Source: Bradyrhizobium tropiciagri (lineage in GTDB: Bacteria > Pseudomonadota > Alphaproteobacteria > Rhizobiales > Xanthobacteraceae). Taken from it: DNA of 64,000 bases. The stretch covers positions 992,001 through 1,056,000 of the forward strand of contig NZ_JAFCKF010000001.1 of the NCBI RefSeq assembly GCF_018130545.1, read 5' to 3'. Position numbers and translations under genes: made by a program. Of this stretch, positions 58,345-64,000 are shown piece by piece (the first letter of the stretch is position 1; the number at the start of each line of letters is the position of its first letter). The notes beneath the pieces are model-generated. The model was given only the letters and a program-made list of their open reading frames with translations. It was not told the origin of the DNA and did no database searches.

Positions 58345-59298
58345 ATGACAAAAGGCCATTCATCACCTGAGGTGAGCGGGATTCACCCATTGGATGCCCC
58401 CGATCCGCGGGCAATCCCGCCGCTGACGGCGCTGCTCGCCTTCGAGCGCGCGGCGACGCAGCTCAGCTTCCGGCGCGCCGCCCGCGACCTGTCGCTGAGC
58501 CCGTCCGCGATCAGCCACCAGATCCGCGGGTTGGAGCAGCAGTTCGGCACCAAGCTGTTCGTCCGCGGCGCGCGCTCGGTGCGACTGACCGACGACGGCG
58601 AGCGCTACCTCGCAAAGGTGTCGGCGGCGCTGGCGACGCTGCAGGAAGCGAGCCGCGAGATGATGCGGCAACGCGGCGAGACCAGCGACGAACTCTGGAT
58701 CAGCTCACTGCCGTTCTTCACCAGCGCCGTGCTGCTGCCGGCGCTGCCGGAGTTCAAGCGGCGCCATCCGCAACTGACGCTGCGGATCGAGGCCACACAT
58801 CAATATGCCGACTTCAACGGCTCACGCGTCGATGTCGCGATCCGCTACGGGCGGGAACATGCCGCCGGACTGAAGGTCGAGCCGCTGGTCAAGGTCAAGG
58901 GATTGCCGGTCTGCACGTCGGCGCTGGTCAAGGCGGGGCTGCGGACCCCGGCGGACCTGTCGCGCGAGGTGCTGATCCATGTCACGACACAGCCGCGGGC
59001 CTGGCCGGCCTGGCTGAAGGAGGCCGGGCTGCCGCATCTGGCGCCGCGCGGGCATCTGTGGCTCGACAGCGTGCCGGCGATGTTGGAGGCAGCCGAGCAC
59101 GGGCTCGGCGTGGCGCTCGCCATGGCGCCCCTGATCAAGGCGCGGCCGGGCTTCGGCAAGAAGCTGGTGGCGCCGTTTTCGTTCGAGCCGGCGCACAGCG
59201 AGACGATCTATCTGGTCTCCCGCACCGAGCAGGCCCGCGACCGCCGGATATCAGCGGTACGGCGCTGGATCGCCGACGCGGTGGCGCGCGCGAGCTAG
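58345..59298 (+). CDS. LysR family regulator, GcvA-like
   Basis: A 317-residue LTTR with a 30-residue N-terminal extension before the HTH (LTALLAFERAATQLSFRRAA, LSLSPSAISHQIRGLEQQFG, about residues 28-68) and an effector domain containing SSLPFFTSAVLLPALPEFKR. It belongs to the GcvA/AmpR-like group. It is divergent from the thioesterase-like gene and convergent with the ABC-transporter operon, overlapping the ATPase gene by 4 bases at the 3 prime ends. The likely target is the thioesterase. Confidence 0.86.
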   Translation: MTKGHSSPEVSGIHPLDAPDPRAIPPLTALLAFERAATQLSFRRAARDLSLSPSAISHQIRGLEQQFGTKLFVRGARSVRLTDDGERYLAKVSAALATLQEASREMMRQRGETSDELWISSLPFFTSAVLLPALPEFKRRHPQLTLRIEATHQYADFNGSRVDVAIRYGREHAAGLKVEPLVKVKGLPVCTSALVKAGLRTPADLSREVLIHVTTQPRAWPAWLKEAGLPHLAPRGHLWLDSVPAMLEAAEHGLGVALAMAPLIKARPGFGKKLVAPFSFEPAHSETIYLVSRTEQARDRRISAVRRWIADAVARAS

Positions 59299-60272
59299 AT
59301 CGTGGCGGGCACGGGCTCTGCCAGGACACAGCGCGCCTGATGGCTGGGCGCGACCTGCACATTCGGCGGCAGACTTTCACTGCAGCGCGGCTCGGCGAAC
59401 TTGCAGCGCGGGGCAAAGGAGCAGCTCGCCGGCGTGTGGTCGAGCGACGGCGGCGTGCCCGGGATGGTCTCCAGCCGCTGGCCGCGCATCGCGCCGTGAA
59501 TGGTCGAGGCCAGCAAACCCTTCGCGTAAGGGTGCACCGGTGTGCGCACGATATCCCGCAGCGCGCCCTGCTCCACGACCTGGCCGGCATACATCACCGC
59601 GACGCGGTCGCAGATCTCGATCGCGACGCCGATGTCGTGGGTGACGAAGATGACCGACATGCCGAATTCGCGCTGCAACTCGCGCAGCAGCAGCAGGATC
59701 TGGATCTGCACGGTGGCATCGAGCGCGGTGGTCGGTTCGTCCGCGAGCAGGATCTTCGGCTTGCAGGCCAACGCCAGCGCGATCATCGCGCGCTGGCGCA
59801 TGCCGCCCGACATCTCGTGCGGATAGGACTCCAGCCGCCGCTTGGCGGAGGGGATCCGCACCACCTCGAGCATCTCGAGCGCGCGCGCCGTGGCGTCGCG
59901 CTCGCTCTTGCCCTCGTGGCGCATTACCGTCTCCGCAATCTGGCGGCCGATGGTGTAGACCGGATCGAGCGCCAGCGCCGGCTCCTGGAAGATCATCGAG
60001 ACGGTCTGGCCGCGGAATGCGGACAGCGCCTCGTCATCCATCGCCAGCACCTCCTGGCCCAGCACCTTGACGCTGCCGGATATCTGCGTGCGCTTCCGCG
60101 GCAACAGCCGCATCAGCGCCCGCAAGGTCACGCTCTTGCCGGAGCCGGACTCGCCGAGCAGCCCCAACACTTCACCCTCGCCGAGCGACAGGCTGAGATC
60201 GTTCACGGCATGGACCGTGCGATCGCCGGTGAAGCGGATGCTGAGGTTGTTGATCTCGACGAGGTTGGTCAT
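59295..60272 (-). CDS. Oligopeptide/dipeptide ABC transporter ATP-binding protein (OppD/DppD-like)
   Basis: A 325-residue ATPase. Walker A is [20 protein letters not shown] (about residues 35-55), the signature is [19 protein letters not shown], Walker B is [20 protein letters not shown], and the H-loop is [20 protein letters not shown]. The C-terminal oligopeptide/dipeptide tail with four Cys-type residues ([20 protein letters not shown]) can bind a 4Fe-4S cluster. It is the last gene of an importer operon that includes an amidase. It powers uptake together with the OppF-like protein at 61872. Confidence 0.89.
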   Translation of the reverse strand: MTNLVEINNLSIRFTGDRTVHAVNDLSLSLGEGEVLGLLGESGSGKSVTLRALMRLLPRKRTQISGSVKVLGQEVLAMDDEALSAFRGQTVSMIFQEPALALDPVYTIGRQIAETVMRHEGKSERDATARALEMLEVVRIPSAKRRLESYPHEMSGGMRQRAMIALALACKPKILLADEPTTALDATVQIQILLLLRELQREFGMSVIFVTHDIGVAIEICDRVAVMYAGQVVEQGALRDIVRTPVHPYAKGLLASTIHGAMRGQRLETIPGTPPSLDHTPASCSFAPRCKFAEPRCSESLPPNVQVAPSHQARCVLAEPVPATI

Positions 60273-61681
60273 GCGAGCTTGGGTACCCTGGCGTGGAAAT
60301 CGGTCGCGCGCTGGAACGCCGCGCCGATTCGAAGCAGTGCAGCTTCCTCGAAGGAGCGGCCGATCAGCTGCATGCCGACTGGCAGGCCCGCTTTGGTGAA
60401 GCCTGAGGGAATCGAGAGCGACGGCAGGCCGAGATAGTTCACCGGACGGGTGAACCGCGTCAGCCGCTGCAGTACCGCGTCGGCGCCTGGACCGTTGCCG
60501 ACATCGCTCTCGGCAATCGTCGGCGCCGGCACCGGCGACGACGGCGCGATGACGGCATCGACGCCATTGACCGCTGCATTGTGCGCAGCGAGCGCCGGGC
60601 CACGCCAGCGCATCGCTTCCAGATAGGTCACGGCCGGAATGGTCAGGCCGTTCTGCAACCGCATCAAGACCTGCGCGCCGTAATCCTGCGGCCGCTCGAT
60701 CATCCAGCGCTTGTGGAAGGCGGCGGCCTCGACCGCGAGCACCAGTTGCGACGCCGAGGAGAGCTGGCGCTGATCGGGCAGCTCGACCTTGACGATCTCG
60801 GCGCCCTCCTTCTTCAAGGTGGCCAACGTCTCATCGAGGATGCGCGCGACTTCAGGATCGAGATCGTCGACATAGAACGCAGTCGGCACGCCGATCTTCA
60901 TTCCCTTCAGCGACTGTTTGGTCGCGGCCATGTAGTCCGGCACCGGCTGCGCCGACGCGGTGAGATCCTCGGGGTCGGCGCCGGCCATCAGGCCAAGCAG
61001 CAGCGCGCAATCCTCCGCAGTCTGCGCCAACGGGCCCACCGTGTCGAGCGACTGCGACAACGGCATCGCGCCGGCACGGCTGACGCGGCCGACCGTCGTC
61101 TTCAGGCCGGTGACGCCGCAGAAATGCGCCGGCATGCGGATCGAGCCGCCGGTGTCGGAGCCGAGCGCGGCAAAAGTGAGCCGCGCGGCGACCGCCGAGC
61201 CCGAGCCCGACGACGAGCCGCCGGTGATGTGCTCGGTGTTCCAGGGATTTCGCACCGGACCGTAATGCACGTTGTGGCCGGTCGGCCCATAGGCGAACTC
61301 GACCATCTGCAACGAGCCGAGCCGGATCTGCCCTGCGTCCTTCAGCCGCTGCAACGCCGTCGACGTCGTCTTCGGCACGAAGTCACGGCGGATCAGCGAG
61401 CCACAGGTCACGACCCTGCCGGCCTCGTAATACATATCCTTGTGCGCCAGCGGCACGCCGTGCAATGGACCGCGGCTTCCACCCTTGGCGAGCGCAGCGT
61501 CAGCCTCGCTCGCGGCGGCCAGCGCCTGTTCGGATTCGATCGCCATATAGGCATTGAGGCGCGGTTGCCATTCTGCGATGCGATGCAGCACGGCGCGGGT
61601 CACCTCATGCGAGGAAACTTTCTTGTCGGCAATCGCCTTGGCGACCGCAGTCAGCGTCATCAGGGCCGGATCAGAGCTCAT
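60269..61681 (-). CDS. Amidase (AtzE/GatA-like)
   Basis: A 470-residue amidase-signature protein. The catalytic Lys is in LHGVPLAHKDMYYEAGRVVT (about residue 78), the Ser-rich loop is TEHITGGSSSGSGSAVAARL (about 145-165) and SDTGGSIRMPAHFCGVTGLK follows. The start ATG at 61681 overlaps the stop of a 65-residue gene by 4 bases (ATGA); the longer open frame upstream is shadow. With the small GatC/AtzG-like partner and the ABC importer, it probably hydrolyses an imported amide or urea-type compound in the cytosol. Confidence 0.88.
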   Translation of the reverse strand: MSSDPALMTLTAVAKAIADKKVSSHEVTRAVLHRIAEWQPRLNAYMAIESEQALAAASEADAALAKGGSRGPLHGVPLAHKDMYYEAGRVVTCGSLIRRDFVPKTTSTALQRLKDAGQIRLGSLQMVEFAYGPTGHNVHYGPVRNPWNTEHITGGSSSGSGSAVAARLTFAALGSDTGGSIRMPAHFCGVTGLKTTVGRVSRAGAMPLSQSLDTVGPLAQTAEDCALLLGLMAGADPEDLTASAQPVPDYMAATKQSLKGMKIGVPTAFYVDDLDPEVARILDETLATLKKEGAEIVKVELPDQRQLSSASQLVLAVEAAAFHKRWMIERPQDYGAQVLMRLQNGLTIPAVTYLEAMRWRGPALAAHNAAVNGVDAVIAPSSPVPAPTIAESDVGNGPGADAVLQRLTRFTRPVNYLGLPSLSIPSGFTKAGLPVGMQLIGRSFEEAALLRIGAAFQRATDFHARVPKLA

Positions 61682-61875
61682 TTCGACACCTTTGCGATCT
61701 GGGCCAGCAGGAAACTCGCGGGTTCGAGATCGAATGGCAGCGTGCCGGAGATCGGTGCGAAGCCGTCGAAGGCCGGTCCGATCGAATTGGCAATACGGGT
61801 TGCGACCTCGTCGTCGGCGGGCACATCGGCGACCTGCGCGATCACCTTGACGTCCTTTGGAGTGGGTCTTGTCAT
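61678..61875 (-). CDS. Small GatC/AtzG-like protein
   Basis: A 65-residue protein, [20 protein letters not shown] then DDEVATRIANSIGPAFDGFA and a C-terminal LPFDLEPASFLLAQIAKVSK. It overlaps the amidase start by 4 bases and the OppF-like stop by 4 bases, a hallmark of a real translationally coupled gene. The FDLEPASFLLAQ tail and the position before an amidase resemble AtzG, the small GatC-like subunit that stabilises AtzE. No catalytic residues are expected. It is short and was identified by context, so the family assignment is tentative. Confidence 0.62.
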   Translation of the reverse strand: MTRPTPKDVKVIAQVADVPADDEVATRIANSIGPAFDGFAPISGTLPFDLEPASFLLAQIAKVSK

Positions 61876-62945
61876 GCCGCGTTTTCTCCTTTTGCTTTTG
61901 CCGGCGCGCGGCTGTGCCCCGAGCCAGGAATGGCCATGTAGCACGCCGCTTGATGGCCCATTGTATCGAGATCGCTGAGTTTTGGCGTGACGTTTGCGCA
62001 GAGCGGCTCCGCAAACGGACAACGGGTGTGAAACCGGCAGCCCGACGGCGGATCGATCGGATTGGGTGGATCGCCCGAGATCGGCGGCACCTCGGTGCGC
62101 TTGTCGGGATCGGACGACGGCATCGCCGCCAGCAGCGCGCGGGTATAGGGATGCGCCGGCGCGTCCCACACCGCATCGACGGGGCCGAGCTCGACGACCT
62201 CGCCGAGATACATCACCAGCACGCGGTCGGAGATATAGCGCACGACGTTGAGATCGTGGCTGATGAATAGGTAGGTCAGGCCGAATTCGCGCTTGAGGTC
62301 GGCGAGCAGATTGAGCACCTGTGCCTCGACCGATTTGTCGAGCGCGGACACCGCCTCGTCGAGGATCACGAGCCGCGGCGACAGCGCGAGCGCACGGGCG
62401 ATATTGACGCGCTGGCGCTGGCCGCCGGACACCTCATGCGGATAGCGGTTGGCGAAAATCTCGGGCCGCAGGCCTACCTTGCCGAGCAGCTCGCGCGCCA
62501 GCGTCCGCGCCGTGTCGTCGGCCATGCCGTGGACCTTCGGTCCGAAGGCGATCGATTCCTCGATGGTGAGGCGCGGATTGAGCGAGGCGTAGCTGTCCTG
62601 GAACACCATCTGCACGCCGCGCCGCAAGTCGCGCAGCGAGAGCGCCGGGCCGACCTGCCTTCCGTCGTAGATGATGTCACCGGCATCGCGCGTCATCAGA
62701 TGCATCAATAGCCGCGCGGTGGTCGACTTGCCGCAACCGGATTCACCGACGATGCCGACGGTCTCGCCCTTCATGACCGCGAACGTGACATCGTCGACGG
62801 CACGCACGGTCTTGCGCGGGCTGAACAGCCCGCCACGCACCGGGAAATGCTTGGTCAGGCCCGTGACCTGCAGCAGCGGCTGCGCGGCACCGCCGATATC
62901 GGCGACCGGCTCCAGCATGTCGGCCGAGAGTTTGGCTTCGGTCAT
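61872..62945 (-). CDS. Oligopeptide/dipeptide ABC transporter ATP-binding protein (OppF/DppF-like)
   Basis: A 357-residue ATPase. Walker A is [20 protein letters not shown] (about residues 55-75), the signature is [20 protein letters not shown], Walker B is [20 protein letters not shown] and [20 protein letters not shown] is the H-loop. The C-terminal tail [20 protein letters not shown] carries the Cys cluster of the family. The Walker B Glu is followed by AVSALD rather than PTSALD. ATG at 62945 starts 4 bases after the upstream permease stop. It partners with the OppD-like ATPase at 59295. Confidence 0.9.
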   Translation of the reverse strand: MTEAKLSADMLEPVADIGGAAQPLLQVTGLTKHFPVRGGLFSPRKTVRAVDDVTFAVMKGETVGIVGESGCGKSTTARLLMHLMTRDAGDIIYDGRQVGPALSLRDLRRGVQMVFQDSYASLNPRLTIEESIAFGPKVHGMADDTARTLARELLGKVGLRPEIFANRYPHEVSGGQRQRVNIARALALSPRLVILDEAVSALDKSVEAQVLNLLADLKREFGLTYLFISHDLNVVRYISDRVLVMYLGEVVELGPVDAVWDAPAHPYTRALLAAMPSSDPDKRTEVPPISGDPPNPIDPPSGCRFHTRCPFAEPLCANVTPKLSDLDTMGHQAACYMAIPGSGHSRAPAKAKGENAA

Positions 62946-62949
62946 CGCA

Positions 62950-63837
62950 CTAGTTCCTGATATCCATGGCGCTGCGCATGCCGTCACTGAACAGATTGAA
63001 GCAGATCGAGACCGCGAAGATCATCGCGCCCGGCAGCGCCGCGACCCAAGGATTGACGTAGATCGCGGTGCGCAGCGTGTTCAGCATCAAGCCCCATTCC
63101 GGCTCCGGCGGTTTTGTACCCAGCCCGAGGAACGAGAGACCGGCGGCGAGGATCATCGACACCGAGATCAGGCCCGTGGCATAGACGAAGATCGGGCCGA
63201 GCACATTGCCGAGCATGTGCACGCGCATGACGGTGAAGGGACCGGCGCCGGACGCCCGCGCCGCCTCGACGAAATCCATGTTACGAACGCCGGTGGTGAC
63301 GCTTTCGGCGACGCGGGTGATCTGCGGCACGAACACGATGGTCAGCGACACGATCGAGTTGGTGATGCCGGCGCCGAGCGCACCCGAGATCGCGATCGCC
63401 AGCAGCACCGACGGGAAGGCATAGAACACGTCGACGGTACGCATGATCGCGGTGTTGAGCTTGCCGCCGACATAGCCGGCGACGAGGCCGAGCGAGGTGC
63501 CGATCACGAAGGCCAGGATCACCGGCAGGATGCCGATCACCAGCGACAGCCGTCCGCCATAGATCAGCCGCGCCAGCATGTCGCGCCCGAGCTCGTCGGT
63601 GCCGAGCGGGAATCCCGGCGTACCGACATGGCGGAGGCGACGGATCATCGAGCCCTGGTACGGATCGGCAAGATGTAGCCACGGTGCCAGCAGCGCCGAG
63701 GCGAAGATCAGCACCAGAATGATGGCGCAGGCCATGCTGACCTTGTCGCGCCGGATACGGCGGCCGACCGTTGCCCAATAGCCGCGGGCCTTGCTCGCTG
63801 GCGCGGCCTGCAATGCAGTGTCTGACATCGCACTCAT
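62950..63837 (-). CDS. Dipeptide-type ABC transporter permease (DppC/OppC-like)
   Basis: A 295-residue inner-membrane permease. It has an N-terminal cytosolic part and a first helix ([20 protein letters not shown]), the periplasmic [20 protein letters not shown] with [20 protein letters not shown] (an OppC hallmark), and four or five more helices. The EAA-like loop is [20 protein letters not shown] and the C-terminus is [20 protein letters not shown] then [19 protein letters not shown]. It forms the channel with the DppB-like protein upstream. It lies in a single minus-strand operon with the ATPases and amidase. Confidence 0.9.
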   Translation of the reverse strand: MSAMSDTALQAAPASKARGYWATVGRRIRRDKVSMACAIILVLIFASALLAPWLHLADPYQGSMIRRLRHVGTPGFPLGTDELGRDMLARLIYGGRLSLVIGILPVILAFVIGTSLGLVAGYVGGKLNTAIMRTVDVFYAFPSVLLAIAISGALGAGITNSIVSLTIVFVPQITRVAESVTTGVRNMDFVEAARASGAGPFTVMRVHMLGNVLGPIFVYATGLISVSMILAAGLSFLGLGTKPPEPEWGLMLNTLRTAIYVNPWVAALPGAMIFAVSICFNLFSDGMRSAMDIRN

Positions 63838-63854
63838 GGGAAGGCTCTATGTTG

Positions 63855-63903
63855 GAGCATGATCTCCGCGGAAAACCGGTCTCCACTTTTCCGGATCATG
63901 CTC
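63855..63903. repeat. Palindromic repeat GAGCATGATC...GATCATGCTC
   Basis: The 10-base ends GAGCATGATC and GATCATGCTC are perfect complements, with CGGAAAA and TTTTCCG as an inner pair around CCGGTCTCCAC. It fills the gap between the two permease genes, and its last base abuts the stop of the DppB-like gene. Confidence 0.8.
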
Positions 63904-64000
63904 TAACTCCGCTTGATACGCGGATCGATCGCGGCCTGCGCGATGTCGACCAGGAGGTTGAGCAGCACGAAGAACAGCGCCAGCACCAGGATCGTGCCCT
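63903..64000 (-). CDS. Dipeptide-type ABC transporter permease (DppB-like), partial
   Basis: This is the C-terminal end of an inner-membrane permease running off the right edge of the window. The readable tail is GTILVLALFFVLLNLLVDIA followed by QAAIDPRIKRS and a TAG stop. The last hydrophobic segment and the DPRIK-type ending are typical of DppB/OppB permeases. Its product would pair with the DppC-like protein at 62950. The rest of the gene, and any substrate-binding protein, lies outside the window. Confidence 0.82.
   Translation of the reverse strand, partial: GTILVLALFFVLLNLLVDIAQAAIDPRIKRS

Overview
The window reads as chromosomal DNA of a high-GC alphaproteobacterium, most likely Bradyrhizobium or a close relative in Nitrobacteraceae. 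Three things suggest this: an MbfA (ferritin-VIT1) iron exporter preceded by an Irr-type iron control element, the abundance of acyl-CoA catabolic genes with LysR/TetR control, and many intergenic palindromic repeats of the kind scattered through rhizobial genomes. The assignment is an inference; no rRNA or tRNA gene was seen. Almost all of the window is coding, in short operons.

Layout. 0.06-7.5 kb: a DUF6537-like gene with a membrane cyclic-nucleotide-binding protein, divergent from a MloK1-type cNMP-gated K+ channel that overlaps an enoyl-CoA hydratase; a DUF6157 gene and a GST divergent from a WYL/YafY regulator with a clear palindromic operator; a hypothetical gene and a nitroreductase. 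7.6-18.9 kb: an acyl-CoA catabolic cluster (three acyl-CoA dehydrogenases, a feruloyl-CoA-synthase-like ligase, a crotonase, an SDR dehydrogenase and a TetR regulator, divergent from a thiolase and a second acyl-CoA ligase). 19-31 kb: exported small proteins including one with two 11-histidine runs, an epoxide hydrolase, mbfA, an amidase, a Zn alcohol dehydrogenase, an AidB-like dehydrogenase, an SDR that lacks the catalytic Tyr, and a crotonase. 31-33.4 kb: LysR/SDR and GNAT/DUF1127 pairs. 33.5-39.6 kb: a tricarballylate-utilisation-type operon (LysR, MHS symporter, TcuA, TcuB) with an exported esterase inserted between tcuA and tcuB. 39.9-46.2 kb: a solute-binding protein divergent from an XRE-cupin regulator, cupin and Fe-alcohol dehydrogenase, converging on a Rieske protein and two amidohydrolases. 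46.4 kb: a stand-alone CinA domain protein.

The highlight is 47.1-54.1 kb: a complete retron cassette. It encodes a WGR plus ARM/HEAT-like protein, a winged-helix SWIM zinc-finger protein, a structured non-coding RNA with retron-like a1/a2 inverted repeats and a long msd-like hairpin, and a retron reverse transcriptase (NAxxH, YADD and VTG motifs). This partner set matches what the published retron classification calls type XIII. Two oddities are an in-frame amber codon about 58% of the way through the ARM gene, and a proline-rich, membrane-hydrophobic C-terminal tail on the reverse transcriptase.

54.3-64 kb: a type I secretion ABC/HlyD pair, a thioesterase-like protein, a LysR regulator, and a dipeptide/amide-type ABC importer operon (partial DppB, DppC, OppF-like, a 65-residue GatC/AtzG-like protein, amidase, OppD-like) running off the right edge.
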